Shown here: one piece after another, positions 9,121 to 18,369 of the stretch | How positions within the stretch are numbered: the first letter of the stretch is position 1 | How the letters are laid out: the number at the start of each line of letters is the position of its first letter | Assembly (NCBI RefSeq): GCF_003254475.1 | Contig: NZ_QFYQ01000001.1 | Location: 1,736,001-1,800,000 of the forward strand | Source of the DNA: Phenylobacterium soli | GTDB lineage: Bacteria > Pseudomonadota > Alphaproteobacteria > Caulobacterales > Caulobacteraceae | DNA: 64,000 bases | Reading direction: 5' to 3' | Notes under the pieces: generated by a model | The model's database searches: none | Told to the model about the DNA's origin: nothing | The model's input: the letters and a program-made list of their open reading frames with translations, nothing else | Translations under genes and position numbers: made by a program

Positions 9121-10431
9121 TCAGCGGCGGATCGGGCCGCCGCCGCTGTCGGCCACGGCGGTGGTGCGGGGAGCGGCCAGAAGGCCGTCGATCCGCGCCT
9201 TCGCCGCCCGGAACCGGGCGAGCTCCGCGCCCGCCAGCACCGAGCCCTGCGGGACCCGGGTGGAGAGCGGGTTCACCCGCGCGCCGTTCCGCCAGATCTC
9301 GTAGTGCAGGTGCGGGCCCGTGGCGAGCCCCGTGGCGCCGACATAGGCCACGACCTGGCCCTGGCGGACGTGGACGCCGGGCCGGATGCCGGGAGCGTAG
9401 CGGGAGATGTGGCCATAGCCGGTGTCCCAGCCGGCGGTGTGGCGGATCCGCAGCCAGTTGCCGTAGCCGCCCCAGCGCCGCGCCTCCAGCACCACGCCGT
9501 CGCCCGCCGCCAGGATCGGCGTGCCGACCCCGGCTCCGAAGTCGATGCCCTCGTGGGCCCGGGTGTAGCCCAGCACGGGATGGCGGCGCAGGCCGAACAG
9601 GGAGGTGATGCGCGCGCCGTCGACGGGGGTTTTGAGCAGGAAGCCTTTGATGTTCTTGCCGGTCTCGTCGAAGTACTCGACGTTTCGGCCGCGTTCGAAG
9701 CGGTAGAATTTCACACCGTGCAGCTCGGCGTACTCGAGGTCGCCCGCGGAGATGGTGCGGCCGCTCTCGGTGACCTTGCGGTCGAATACCAGCTTGAACC
9801 GGTCGCCCGGCTGGATGTCGCGCTGGAAATCGAGCTTGTGGGAGAAGAGCTTCATCACCTGGGCGGTGATGGCCGGCGTCGCGCCGAGCTTCTCGGCTGT
9901 TTCGTAGAGCGAGCCCTCGATGGCTCCGTCGGCGGCGACGGTGTCGTCACGGATCTTCTCGTCGAGCTGGCGCAGGCTCAGGGCGCCGTCGAAGGTGCGC
10001 GACAGCGTCAGGGCGCTGGCGGGTCCGGTGCGCAGAGACAGGCCGACGAGCCGCACCGAGCCCTGCGGCGCGCGGGGCCGGGCCACCGCGGCCTCGAGCG
10101 CGAGGCCGGCCTCGATGTGCACGGTGTCCATGGCCTGGCCGAGGACGTCGACCACCTGGCGCGCCTCCACGGCGGGGATGCCGAGGCGCAGGATGGCGGC
10201 TTCGAGGGTCTCCCCCCGAGCGACCTTGATCAGCACCGCCTCGGGTGGGGCGAACGCCGGCTGGGGCGGAGCGGCGGCCTGGGCCGCGACGGCGGGGCGA
10301 GGAGCCGCTTTGGGCGCGGCGCGCAGGTCGATGACCTTCCAGGCGACGAACACGGCCAGCAGCACGGCGGCGAGGGCCATCACGCGCGGCGCAAGGCGGA
10401 GCGACAGGCGCCGCGGCTCGTAGTCTTCCAT
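9121..10431 (-). CDS. M23-family (LytM-like) peptidoglycan endopeptidase, membrane-anchored
   Basis: Probable cell-wall hydrolase acting in the periplasm. From the ATG at 10431 (436 residues) there is a short cytoplasmic N-terminus, one membrane segment (about 17-36), a Pro/Ala-rich linker, an OapA/LysM-like domain (ETLEAAILRLGIP), and a C-terminal M23 domain. Both zinc motifs are intact: HEGIDFG (H-x3-D) and HLHYE (H-x-H), so it should be catalytically active rather than a LytM regulator. The frame is open a further 40 residues upstream, but those are Arg-rich and precede no better start; GGGGGCG lies before the chosen ATG. Confidence 0.87.
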   Translation of the reverse strand: MEDYEPRRLSLRLAPRVMALAAVLLAVFVAWKVIDLRAAPKAAPRPAVAAQAAAPPQPAFAPPEAVLIKVARGETLEAAILRLGIPAVEARQVVDVLGQAMDTVHIEAGLALEAAVARPRAPQGSVRLVGLSLRTGPASALTLSRTFDGALSLRQLDEKIRDDTVAADGAIEGSLYETAEKLGATPAITAQVMKLFSHKLDFQRDIQPGDRFKLVFDRKVTESGRTISAGDLEYAELHGVKFYRFERGRNVEYFDETGKNIKGFLLKTPVDGARITSLFGLRRHPVLGYTRAHEGIDFGAGVGTPILAAGDGVVLEARRWGGYGNWLRIRHTAGWDTGYGHISRYAPGIRPGVHVRQGQVVAYVGATGLATGPHLHYEIWRNGARVNPLSTRVPQGSVLAGAELARFRAAKARIDGLLAAPRTTAVADSGGGPIRR

Positions 10432-10597
10432 CACGCCCCCGAACTCATACTGGCGAACTGGTCCGGCCCATCGCCTTGGGGCCGGCCGGCGAAGCTTGTT
10501 GTTCTTGGCCCGCGCTGATGCCGCGCGAAGGCGACAGGAAGATGACCGCAAACGGGGCGTGCGGCTCCCGGTCGATTTGTCTCAGGCGGGAAGGTCC

Positions 10598-10951
10598 TCA
10601 GAGGACCTCGAGCACCCGCTCCTTGGGACGGCAGAGCACGGCGCCCTTGGGCGTCGAGACGATCGGGCGCTCCACCAGGATCGGGTTCTCGGTCATGGCC
10701 TTCAGGATGGCGGCGTCGGAGACGTCGGGCGCGGTGAGGCCGCGTTCCTCGGCGTCGGTGCCGCGGACCCGCAGGATGTCGCGCGGTGAGGCGCCGCCCA
10801 TGCGGGCCAGCAGGTCCTTCAGCAGCGGCTCGGTCCAGCCGGTCTTGAGGTACTCCACGACCTTGGGCTTGAGACCCTTTTCGCGGAGCAGCTCGAGGGT
10901 GTTGCGCGAGGTGCCGCAGTTCGGGTTGTGGTAGATGGTGACGTCGCTCAT
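10598..10951 (-). CDS. arsC: Arsenate reductase, glutaredoxin-dependent type
   Basis: Reduces arsenate to arsenite. From the ATG at 10951 the protein has 117 residues with a thioredoxin fold; the catalytic cysteine is in HNPNCGTSRNTLELL (Cys12), and the later NPILVERPIV supplies the conserved arginine. There is no arsR or arsB nearby, so this is an orphan; such orphans can belong to the related YfgD/Spx-like branch whose substrate is less certain. It is downstream of the M28 peptidase gene by 29 bp on the same strand. Confidence 0.85.
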   Translation of the reverse strand: MSDVTIYHNPNCGTSRNTLELLREKGLKPKVVEYLKTGWTEPLLKDLLARMGGASPRDILRVRGTDAEERGLTAPDVSDAAILKAMTENPILVERPIVSTPKGAVLCRPKERVLEVL

Positions 10952-10980
10952 GGGGCTCTGGTTACCCAATCCGGCGGCGA

Positions 10981-13365
10981 TCACCAAGCCAGCCGGCGCG
11001 CGCCGGTGACCAGGGTCGAATCCGAGTCATTGAAGGGCATGACTTGCGCCGGGCGGCTCGGCAGGGGCGGTGCGCCGTCGGGCCAGCGCGGCAGCCTGGC
11101 CGCGTACTTCACGGTCAGGGTTCCGGGCCCCGCGGGCTTCAGGATCAGCTCCAGCCCATCCTTCGCCGCGTCCCAGCGGACGCGCGAGACGGCGCCGGGC
11201 GCGAGCGGCATCCCGATCGGCGCGCCCTGGATGCTCACCAGGGTGGCGGGCGTGTCGGGCGTCAGGGCGAGGGCGATCTGGCGCGAGCCGGCCGGCGGGA
11301 GGACGCGCAGCGACAGGGCGCCGTCCGGCCGGCGCGAGAGCGTCATCTCGGGGGCCGGGGCGGCGAGGTAAGGCGCGGGCGCGGCGTCCACGGGTCTGCG
11401 CCAGACCCAGTGGCTGAGCTTGGTGAGCTTGCCACCGGCGGATTTCAGGACGGCGTCGGCCCAGGCGCTGCGCTCGGGGGTGTCGCTGACCAGCCAGCCG
11501 CGGCGGGCGTCCTGGTCGAGCTGGTAGGCGACGTAGGAGGCCTGGGGGAAGCGGGCGTCGTAGGGCTGGTTGACCCGGACGGCGACGGTGAGGGCGAGGC
11601 CGAGGATCACCAGGGCGGGTCCGACGAGCCGCTCGGGCGGCGCGCCCTCTGTCGGTTGGGCGAGGGGCCAGACGAGCAGGGCTGCGCCGAGGAGGCTGAT
11701 GGCCATGAGCTCGACGAGGTCGAGGCTGATGAAGGCCGCGTGGGCGTAGCCGGCCAGCCAGCCGAGCCCGACGGCGGCGGCGAGGCCGATGAGCACCAGG
11801 CTGGCGACGCCGCGGCGGCTGGACATGTCGGTGAGCGCCGCAGCCAGGGCGGCGAGCGCCAGGGGCCAGGCGACGATGAAGGCGACCGGTGCGGCCAGCG
11901 CCTGGGCCGCCACCGCGAGCAGGAGGCCGAAGAGGAGCGCCCCCGACCAGGCGCCGGCGCGACTGACGGGCCGGCCATAGGCGGCCACGGCGACCAGGGC
12001 GGCGGCGACGCCGAGGCCAAGGCCGACCGGGTCGAAGCCGCCAAAGGCGGAGGCGGCGAGCCCGGCAAGCAGCGGGACGAGGGCCATCAGCCGGCGGCCG
12101 CGGGCGATCTCGGCGATGGCCGCCAGCAGGAAGCCCAGGCCGAGCAGGATAAGAGCGCTCTCCCAGCGCGTGACCTGGGCCAGGAGGAAGCGCTGCTCCA
12201 TGAAGCCGAACCCCGCGCCGGTGGCGCGCCGGGCGAAGTGCAGCAGGGTCACCGCGCCGAGCACCGCGAAGAGGGCGGCGCCCATGCCGCGCAGGATGTC
12301 CGTGCGCGCGAACCCTTCCCGGCGGCGGGCCCGCACCGTGGCCAGGATGATCAAGACGGCGCTGAGGGCCAGGACCACCCAGCCGATCGCCGGGGCGTAG
12401 GCGATGATCAGGTTTCCGAACACCTGGCTGTAGACGACGTTCGGCGCGCGGCCCGGCAGATCCGGCGCAAAGGCCGCGGCGCGGGCGGCGGCCAGCCCTT
12501 GCTGACCCATGTCCTGCAGCGTGCCGGGATCGAGGGTGGCGGGCGTCGAGGACGGCGAATGGTAGTCGAACTGGCGGCCGGCGAAGGCGAAGTTGAGGCC
12601 TGCGAGCCCGGCTTTCTTGGCCTCCGTGAAATCGGTGTCGTTGGGCATGTGCTCGTAGATGAACACCGCCAGGGAGGCCGACTGCGGGCGCACGGCCGCC
12701 TTGCGCAGGAGCGCGATGGTCGGGCCGTTGTCGGCCCCCGTCTGGAACATCTGGACGCGGCCGGCGCTGCCGCGCGCCTCCATGTTGATGACGAAGCCGA
12801 CGTGGTGGGCGAGCGGGTCGGCCCGGAAGAAGGCGTTGGCCCCGAGGAGGCCCGCCTCCTCGCCATCGGTGAGCAGGACGAGGACGTCGCGGGCCGGCGT
12901 TCCCTGGGCCTTCAGGGCGCGAACGATCTCGAGCGCCGAGGCGACGCCCGCGGCGTCGTCGGCCGCGCCGGGGGAGCCCGGCACGCTGTCGTAGTGGGCC
13001 ATGAGCGCCACGGCCGGCGCGGCGCGGTCACGGCCGGGCAGGACGCCGACGATGTTCTCCACCTGGCCGCCGAGGACGAGGCCGGCCACCCGATCGTTCT
13101 TGGCGGCGCCGACGCCGGCCCGCACCTGCGGCGAGAGACCGAGCGCGGCCATGCGCGCGACGAGCCGGTCACGGACGGCGTGGTTGGCCTCCGAGCCGAC
13201 CGGATGCGGGACGGGCGCCATGGCGCGGACGTCCGCCATCGCACGCTCCGCGCTGAACTGGTCGGCCGGCGTCGAGAGCGGGCGGGGCTTGGGCGGCTGC
13301 TGGACCGTCCAGGCGATCAGCGCCGCCCCGATCAAGGCCGCGACCAGCGCGAGCAGGCGTCCCAT
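10981..13365 (-). CDS. Membrane-bound M28-family zinc aminopeptidase
   Basis: A 794-residue protein: an N-terminal membrane segment (3-20), a periplasmic M28 peptidase domain (about 40-310), about eight to ten hydrophobic segments (330-600), and a C-terminal beta-rich domain. Metal ligands visible are His124 and Asp126 (AHYDSVPG), Asp136/137 (GAADDAAG), Glu169/170 (DGEEAG), Glu196 and a late histidine in YHSPSSTP (about 268). This layout matches the ER-metallopeptidase-1/Fxna-like group found in some bacteria. Substrate unknown. The gene is convergent in layout with nothing, but lies downstream of ctrA's terminator on the same strand. Confidence 0.85.
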   Translation of the reverse strand: MGRLLALVAALIGAALIAWTVQQPPKPRPLSTPADQFSAERAMADVRAMAPVPHPVGSEANHAVRDRLVARMAALGLSPQVRAGVGAAKNDRVAGLVLGGQVENIVGVLPGRDRAAPAVALMAHYDSVPGSPGAADDAAGVASALEIVRALKAQGTPARDVLVLLTDGEEAGLLGANAFFRADPLAHHVGFVINMEARGSAGRVQMFQTGADNGPTIALLRKAAVRPQSASLAVFIYEHMPNDTDFTEAKKAGLAGLNFAFAGRQFDYHSPSSTPATLDPGTLQDMGQQGLAAARAAAFAPDLPGRAPNVVYSQVFGNLIIAYAPAIGWVVLALSAVLIILATVRARRREGFARTDILRGMGAALFAVLGAVTLLHFARRATGAGFGFMEQRFLLAQVTRWESALILLGLGFLLAAIAEIARGRRLMALVPLLAGLAASAFGGFDPVGLGLGVAAALVAVAAYGRPVSRAGAWSGALLFGLLLAVAAQALAAPVAFIVAWPLALAALAAALTDMSSRRGVASLVLIGLAAAVGLGWLAGYAHAAFISLDLVELMAISLLGAALLVWPLAQPTEGAPPERLVGPALVILGLALTVAVRVNQPYDARFPQASYVAYQLDQDARRGWLVSDTPERSAWADAVLKSAGGKLTKLSHWVWRRPVDAAPAPYLAAPAPEMTLSRRPDGALSLRVLPPAGSRQIALALTPDTPATLVSIQGAPIGMPLAPGAVSRVRWDAAKDGLELILKPAGPGTLTVKYAARLPRWPDGAPPLPSRPAQVMPFNDSDSTLVTGARRLAW

Positions 13366-13418
13366 GTCGTCCCTCCCCAGAAGACGTGGAGCGAGACCCT
13401 AGCCGCAGGCGGCGCAAA

Positions 13419-13448
13419 CGAAAACGCCCGCCTTTGGAGGCGGGCGTT
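13419..13448 (-). terminator. Terminator of ctrA
   Basis: AACGCCCGCC (13423-13432) and GGCGGGCGTT (13439-13448) form a perfect 10-bp stem with a 6-base loop. Read on the minus strand it is followed by TTCGTTT, fitting termination of ctrA, whose stop is 26 bp upstream. Confidence 0.85.
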
Positions 13449-13473
13449 CCGTACTCTCCTCGAACTAAACCGG

Positions 13474-14169
13474 TCAGGCGGCGACGGCGCCTTCCATCGG
13501 GTCGCGCAGCACGTAGCCGCGGCCCCAGACGGTCTCGATGTGGTGTTTGCCGTTGGCGGCGGCCGCCAGCTTCTTGCGCAGCTTGCAGATGAACACGTCG
13601 ATGATCTTCAACTCGGGCTCGTCCATGCCGCCATAGAGATGGTTCAGGAACATCTCCTTGGTCAGGGTGGTGCCCTTCCGGAGCGAAAGCAGCTCCAGCA
13701 TCTGGTATTCTTTTCCGGTGAGGTGGACGCGGATGCCGTTCACTTCGACCGTCTTGGCGTCGAGATTGACCACGATGTCGCCGGTCTTGATCACCGACTG
13801 GGCGTGGCCCTTGGAGCGGCGGACCACGGCGTGGATGCGGGCGACCAGCTCGTCCTTGTGGAACGGCTTGGTCATGTAGTCGTCGGCGCCGCCGGAGAAG
13901 GTCTTCACCTTCGTCTCGATCTCGGCCGTGCCGGACAGGATCATGATCGGGGTGTTGATCTTGCCGACCCGCAGGGTGCGCAGCACGTCCATGCCGCTCA
14001 TGTCGGGAAGGTTCAGATCGAGCAGGATCAGGTCGTAGTCGTAGATCTTCCCGAGGTCCACGCCCTCCTCACCCAGGTCGGTGGTATAGACGTTGAAACC
14101 TTCGGACTTAAGCATCAGCTCGATGCTCTGCGCGGTAGCGCTGTCGTCCTCGATCAACAGTACGCGCAT
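13474..14169 (-). CDS. ctrA: Cell-cycle master response regulator CtrA
   Basis: OmpR-type response regulator that, in Caulobacter, blocks replication initiation and activates flagellar, division and methylation genes. The 231-residue product has the receiver domain with acidic pocket Asp8/Asp9, phospho-acceptor Asp51 (LLDLNLPDM) and a switch lysine in MTKPFHKDE, then a winged-helix domain (about 125-223) ending GRGYVLRDP. The final residues are VAA; a C-terminal Ala-Ala is the known ClpXP recognition end of Caulobacter CtrA. It is divergent from fliI across 386 bp that hold clustered GANTC sites and TTAA half-sites, the elements that control ctrA in Caulobacter. Confidence 0.97.
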   Translation of the reverse strand: MRVLLIEDDSATAQSIELMLKSEGFNVYTTDLGEEGVDLGKIYDYDLILLDLNLPDMSGMDVLRTLRVGKINTPIMILSGTAEIETKVKTFSGGADDYMTKPFHKDELVARIHAVVRRSKGHAQSVIKTGDIVVNLDAKTVEVNGIRVHLTGKEYQMLELLSLRKGTTLTKEMFLNHLYGGMDEPELKIIDVFICKLRKKLAAAANGKHHIETVWGRGYVLRDPMEGAVAA

Positions 14170-14212
14170 CAGGCTCTCCTACCCTATTCCCGCACATGCC
14201 CGCGAATTCTGT

Positions 14213-14364
14213 GAATCCGCCCCGATCCTCGCCGGATAACTTGCCGCCGAGTTAATTTAAGACTGGTTAACGAGTGGTGTCCCTCTGAGCCGAATCGTTA
14301 ATCCGATTTGAGAATCGTGTTCAAGCGGGGCTTGAGTCCGCGCGACTCGCGGTCGCGTTGAATC
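14213..14364. promoter_or_regulatory. Cluster of GANTC (CcrM methylation) sites upstream of ctrA
   Basis: GANTC occurs at 14213-14217, 14292-14296, 14312-14316, 14334-14338, 14344-14348 and 14360-14364; five fall within 73 bp. Another is at 14524-14528 before fliI. In Caulobacter one such site in ctrA promoter P1 makes transcription depend on methylation state. The sites are seen directly; the role here is inferred. Confidence 0.7.
14252..14270. promoter_or_regulatory. Candidate CtrA-binding half-sites in the ctrA upstream region
   Basis: TTAA occurs at 14252-14255, 14257-14260 and 14267-14270; on the minus strand it reads TTAACCAG-TC-TTAA, close to the TTAACCAT half-site. The spacing between the latter two is 6, one short of the consensus 7. 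A fourth TTAA at 14298-14301 abuts a GANTC site. Autoregulation of ctrA is known in Caulobacter, which makes these plausible. Confidence 0.5.
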
Positions 14365-14424
14365 TTTTGTGATTGGACGGAACCGGCGAAGCAGGGGTTC
14401 CCCGTCACGCTGTTTTCCGAGCGC

Positions 14425-14457
14425 GCGAGCGGCCTGCGAGCGGCCTGCGAGCGGCCC
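14425..14457. repeat. Three tandem 11-bp units upstream of fliI
   Basis: GCGAGCGGCCT is repeated head to tail at 14425-14435, 14436-14446 and 14447-14457, the last unit ending in C instead of T. It lies about 100 bp before the fliI start, in the ctrA-fliI intergenic region. Confidence 0.85.
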
Positions 14458-14555
14458 GGCGAGTGGCCCTGGGCCACCCGGCAAAACCTGCCGATCTTCA
14501 CCACCGCTTAACACCGAACACCCGACTCTTAACGGCGCAGTTTCGAGGGGCGTTC

Positions 14556-15893
14556 GTGCAGAGTCTGGTGGCCGCGGTCGAGCGGCTGGATCCACTGACG
14601 GTTTCGGGGCGCGTGGCCGCCGTGCAGGGTCTCCTCATCGAGGCCCGCGGCGGCTTGAGCCGCCTCGCCGTCGGGGCGCGCGCCGAGATCGAGCGCTATG
14701 GCGAAAAGCCCCTGCCGGCCGAGGTGGTCGGCTTCCGCGAGACCCGCGCCCTGCTGATGCCCTACGGCCCGGTCGAGGGCGTCGCCCCCGGCGCGGCGAT
14801 CAAGATCGAACCCCAGGGCGGGGCGGTGCGTCCCCACAAGGCCTGGCTGGGCCGCATCGTCGACGCCTTCGGCGAGCCGATCGACGGCAAGGGGCCGCTG
14901 CCCCAGGGCATCGTGCCCTATTCGCTGCGCGCCGCGCCGCCGCCGGCCCACGCCCGTGACCGCGTGGGCGAGCGGCTGGACCTGGGCGTCCGGGCCATGA
15001 ACGTCTTCACCACCTGCTGCCGCGGCCAGCGCCTGGGCGTCTTCGCCGGCTCCGGCGTCGGCAAGTCGGTGCTGCTCTCGATGCTGGCCAAGAACGCCGA
15101 GTGCGATGCGGTCGTGGTCGGGCTGATCGGCGAGCGGGGCCGTGAGGTTCGCGAGTTCATCGAGGAGACGCTCGGCGAGGAAGGGCTGAAGCGCGCCATC
15201 GTGGTGGTCGCCACCTCCGACGAGCCGGCGCTGAAGCGGCGCCAGGCAGCCTATATGACCCTCGCCATCGCCGAGTTCCTGCGCGACCAGGATCTCGAGG
15301 TCCTGTGCATGATGGACAGCGTCACCCGGTTCGCCATGGCCCAGCGCGAGATCGGCCTGGCCGCCGGCGAGCCGCCGACCACCAAGGGCTATACGCCGAC
15401 CGTCTTCACCGAATTGCCGAAGCTCCTGGAGCGCGCCGGGCCGGGGCCCATCCGCCCGGACGGCACCCGCGCCGGCCCGATCACCGGGCTCTTCACCGTT
15501 CTGGTGGACGGCGACGACCACAACGAGCCGATCGCCGACGCCGTGCGCGGCATCCTCGACGGACACATCGTCATGGAGCGGGCTATCGCCGAGCGTGGCC
15601 GCTTCCCGGCGATCAACGTCCTGAAGTCGATCAGCCGGACCATGCCCGGTTGCCAGGAGCCGATGGAGCGCGAGCTGGTCAAGGCGGCGCGCCAGGCGAT
15701 GTCGGCCTATTCGAACATGGAGGAGCTGATCCGCATCGGCGCCTACCGGGCGGGCTCCGACCCGCAGATCGACCGCGCCATCGAGCTGCATCCGGCGCTG
15801 GAGGCGTTCCTGTCGCAGGACAAGGAGGATTCCTCGACGCTGGACGCCTCGTTCGCGGGCCTCGCTGACATCCTCGGGGTCAACGCGGCATGA
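14556..15893 (+). CDS. fliI: Flagellar export ATPase FliI
   Basis: Cytoplasmic ATPase that feeds substrates to the flagellar type III export gate. The chosen GTG start at 14556 gives 445 residues, the normal FliI length, with GAGGGG five bases upstream; the frame is open further upstream but that segment looks non-coding and overlaps the repeats. Walker A is GSGVGKS (165-171), followed by [13 protein letters not shown] and a Walker B region CMMDSVTRF. It overlaps fliJ by 4 bp (ATGA). TTAA half-sites at 14508 and 14529 and a GANTC at 14524 lie just upstream, in keeping with cell-cycle control, though their spacing is not the CtrA consensus. Confidence 0.95.
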   Translation: MQSLVAAVERLDPLTVSGRVAAVQGLLIEARGGLSRLAVGARAEIERYGEKPLPAEVVGFRETRALLMPYGPVEGVAPGAAIKIEPQGGAVRPHKAWLGRIVDAFGEPIDGKGPLPQGIVPYSLRAAPPPAHARDRVGERLDLGVRAMNVFTTCCRGQRLGVFAGSGVGKSVLLSMLAKNAECDAVVVGLIGERGREVREFIEETLGEEGLKRAIVVVATSDEPALKRRQAAYMTLAIAEFLRDQDLEVLCMMDSVTRFAMAQREIGLAAGEPPTTKGYTPTVFTELPKLLERAGPGPIRPDGTRAGPITGLFTVLVDGDDHNEPIADAVRGILDGHIVMERAIAERGRFPAINVLKSISRTMPGCQEPMERELVKAARQAMSAYSNMEELIRIGAYRAGSDPQIDRAIELHPALEAFLSQDKEDSSTLDASFAGLADILGVNAA

Positions 15894-16297
15894 GCTGGGC
15901 CCAGTCACTGATCAAGCTGGCGACCTACGAGGTCGAGACGCTGCAGAAGCGGCTCGCCGAGGTGCGCGACCGGCGAGAGGCGGCGGAGCTGAAGCTCGCC
16001 GTGCTGGAGGCCGAGGGCGAGGCGGAGATGACCCGCCCGGACGCCGACCCGATGGACGGACTCTACCGCGCCCACTTCATGGCCGCCCTGCGCGACCGCA
16101 AGGCGCAGGCGCGGGCCGAGATCGAGGTCATCGCCATCGAAGAGCAGGGCGCGCGCGATGCCCTGACCCAGGCCTTCGAAGAGCAGAAGAAGTACGAGCA
16201 GGTCGCCGAACAGGCCCGCGTCCTGGAGGCCCGCAACCAGGCCAAACGCGAGACCGCGGCGCTGGACGAGCTCGGTCTGCGCAAGCTCGCGCGCTAA
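15890..16297 (+). CDS. fliJ: Flagellar export chaperone/stalk protein FliJ
   Basis: The 135-residue product is almost entirely alpha-helical with heptad-like charged repeats ([19 protein letters not shown] and [19 protein letters not shown]), as expected for FliJ, a coiled-coil protein that sits in the FliI ring and contacts FlhA. Sequence identity to FliJ is always low; the call rests on length, coiled coil and its ATGA overlap with fliI. It ends the two-gene operon; a 110-bp gap follows before the next gene. Confidence 0.88.
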   Translation: MSWAQSLIKLATYEVETLQKRLAEVRDRREAAELKLAVLEAEGEAEMTRPDADPMDGLYRAHFMAALRDRKAQARAEIEVIAIEEQGARDALTQAFEEQKKYEQVAEQARVLEARNQAKRETAALDELGLRKLAR

Positions 16298-16407
16298 GCG
16301 CCCGGGCAGGTTTCGCCGACGAACGCCGTTCCTTTGCGAACAGACCTTCCAGGTGCGGAAGTCTTGAGGCTAAGTCTGCCGCTCGATTTCTCCCGAGAGG
16401 CAACATC

Positions 16408-18348
16408 TTGCGCAGCATCCTACTCGCCGCGGCCTCGGCCGCAGTCCTGACCGCCTGGGGCGCGGCCGCCGTTGCGCAGACCAAGGCGGCGCCGACCCCG
16501 CCCATGACGCCGGACATCACCGGGACCTTCGTCGCCCCGACCGCCACGTTCGACTACGTGAAGCGCGAGGTGATGATCCCCATGCGCGACGGGGTGAAGC
16601 TGCACACCGTCATCGTCGTGCCCAAGGGCGGGACGCACCTGCCGATCCTTTTGACCCGCACGCCGTACAACGCCGACAAGCGCGCCGAGCGGTCGCTGTC
16701 GACCACCATCCTCGGGGAGATGCCGCAGGGCGACGAGCCCTTCATGCAGGACCACGACTACATCCGCGTCTTCCAGGACGTGCGCGGCAAGTACGGTTCG
16801 GAAGGCGACTACGTCATGACCCGGCCCCTGATCGGGCCGCTGAACGACACCAAGGTCGACCACTCCACCGACGCCTACGACACCATCGACTGGCTGGTGA
16901 AGAACGTGCCCGAGACCAACGGCAAGGTCGGCATGATCGGCTCCTCCTACGAGGGCTTCACGGTGGTGATGGCGCTGGTCCATCCGCACCCGGCCCTGAA
17001 GGTCGCCGCGCCGGAAAGCCCGATGGTCGACGGCTGGATGGGCGACGACTGGTTCCACTACGGCGCGTTCCGGCAGGTGAACCTCGACTACTTCACCGAA
17101 CAGACCAGCAAGCACGGCGAGGGGGACTCCATCCCGCGCCAGGATCTCGACGACTACACCAACTTCCTGCGAGCCGGATCGGCCGGCGACTTCGCCCGCG
17201 CGGGCGGGCTGGAACAACTGCCCTGGTGGCGCAAGGTGCTGGAGCACCCCGCCTACGACGCCTTCTGGCAGAACCAGGCGCTCGACAAGGAGATGGCCCG
17301 CCAGCCGCTGACCGTGCCGACCATGTGGCTGCAGGGCCTGTGGGACCAAGAGGACATGTGGGGCGCGGTCCACGCCTATGCGGCGGCGGAGCCCAAGGAC
17401 ACGGCCAACGACAAGAACTACCTGGTGCTCGGCCCCTGGCGGCACTCGGGGGTGAACTACGAAGGGCGCAGCCTGGGCGCCCTGAAGTTCGAGGGCGACA
17501 CCGCCCTGCAGTTCCGCCGCGACGTGCTGAAGCCGTTCTTCGACCAGTACCTGAAGGATGGGGCGCCCAAGGCCGACACCCCGCCGGTGTTCATCTACCG
17601 CACCGGCCTCGACCGCTGGGATCGCCTGCAGCGCTGGCCGCTGGCCTGCGAAAGCGCCTGTCCGACCAAGCTGACGCCGCTCTACCTTGCCCCCGGCGGC
17701 GGCCTCAGCTTCGCGTCGCCCGCCAAGGCGGCTTCGGACGACTACGTCTCCGATCCGATGAAGCCCGTGCCGTTCGTGGCCCGCCCGGTGAAGCCGGACG
17801 ACCGGACGCAGTGGACCACCTGGCTGGTCGCCGACCAGCGCTTCGTCGACGGCCGGCCCGACGTGCTGACCTACGAGACCGAGCCGCTGAAGGCGCCGGT
17901 GCAGATCTCCGGCCCGCCGGTGGTCAACCTGTTCGCCTCGACCACGGGCTCGGACGCAGACTGGGTGGTGAAGCTGATCGACGTCTATCCGGGCGAGGTC
18001 CCGTCACAGGCCGAGATGGGCGGCTACGAGCTGCCGATCGCCATGGACATCTTCCGCGGCCGCTACCGCGAGAGCTTCGAGCATCCGAAGGGCATCGCTC
18101 CCGGCAAGGCGCTGAACTACCGGTTCGTCCTGCCCAATGCGAACCATGTGTTCCTGCCCGGCCACCGGATCATGGTGCAGGTGCAGTCGAGCTGGTTCCC
18201 GCTCTATGACCGCAATCCGCAGAGCTTCGTTCCGAACATCTTCCAGGCCAGGCCCGCGGACTATCGCAAGGCCACCCAGCGGGTGTTCACCGGCGGCGCC
18301 GCGGCGAGCGCGGTCGAGCTGCCGATCGTGCCGTTTACGGGGAGATAG
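16408..18348 (+). CDS. Secreted CocE/NonD-family (peptidase S15-like) hydrolase
   Basis: A 646-residue protein with a signal peptide ending AVAQ (residues 20-24). The alpha/beta-hydrolase domain has IGSSYEG with probable nucleophile Ser180, FQDVRGKYGSEGD as the usual oxyanion/strand region, and LGPWRHSG supplying the triad histidine. The C-terminal jelly-roll domain begins near YETEPL and is typical of X-Pro dipeptidyl-peptidase/CocE enzymes. These cleave amides or esters; family members include cocaine esterase, glutaryl-7-ACA acylase and alpha-amino-acid ester hydrolase, so the substrate is open. The start is TTG with GAGAGG seven bases upstream. Confidence 0.87.
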   Translation: MRSILLAAASAAVLTAWGAAAVAQTKAAPTPPMTPDITGTFVAPTATFDYVKREVMIPMRDGVKLHTVIVVPKGGTHLPILLTRTPYNADKRAERSLSTTILGEMPQGDEPFMQDHDYIRVFQDVRGKYGSEGDYVMTRPLIGPLNDTKVDHSTDAYDTIDWLVKNVPETNGKVGMIGSSYEGFTVVMALVHPHPALKVAAPESPMVDGWMGDDWFHYGAFRQVNLDYFTEQTSKHGEGDSIPRQDLDDYTNFLRAGSAGDFARAGGLEQLPWWRKVLEHPAYDAFWQNQALDKEMARQPLTVPTMWLQGLWDQEDMWGAVHAYAAAEPKDTANDKNYLVLGPWRHSGVNYEGRSLGALKFEGDTALQFRRDVLKPFFDQYLKDGAPKADTPPVFIYRTGLDRWDRLQRWPLACESACPTKLTPLYLAPGGGLSFASPAKAASDDYVSDPMKPVPFVARPVKPDDRTQWTTWLVADQRFVDGRPDVLTYETEPLKAPVQISGPPVVNLFASTTGSDADWVVKLIDVYPGEVPSQAEMGGYELPIAMDIFRGRYRESFEHPKGIAPGKALNYRFVLPNANHVFLPGHRIMVQVQSSWFPLYDRNPQSFVPNIFQARPADYRKATQRVFTGGAAASAVELPIVPFTGR

Positions 18349-18369
18349 CGGCCCTTTAGGAAGGTCCCA

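Noticed and set aside
10460-10490. GGCCC/GGGCC hairpin between arsC and the M23 peptidase gene
   Set aside because: Short, GC-only and without a T run; could be chance in this composition.
11044-14214. A very long open frame on the plus strand opposite the M28 peptidase and ctrA genes
   Set aside because: Its translation is a Gly/Arg/Asp/His-rich string with no domain, and the minus strand carries two well-defined genes. In GC-rich DNA the antisense frame often stays open.
14508-14532. TTAA pair before fliI as a CtrA box
   Set aside because: The spacing is 17, not 7, so it does not fit the CtrA consensus, although single half-sites may matter.
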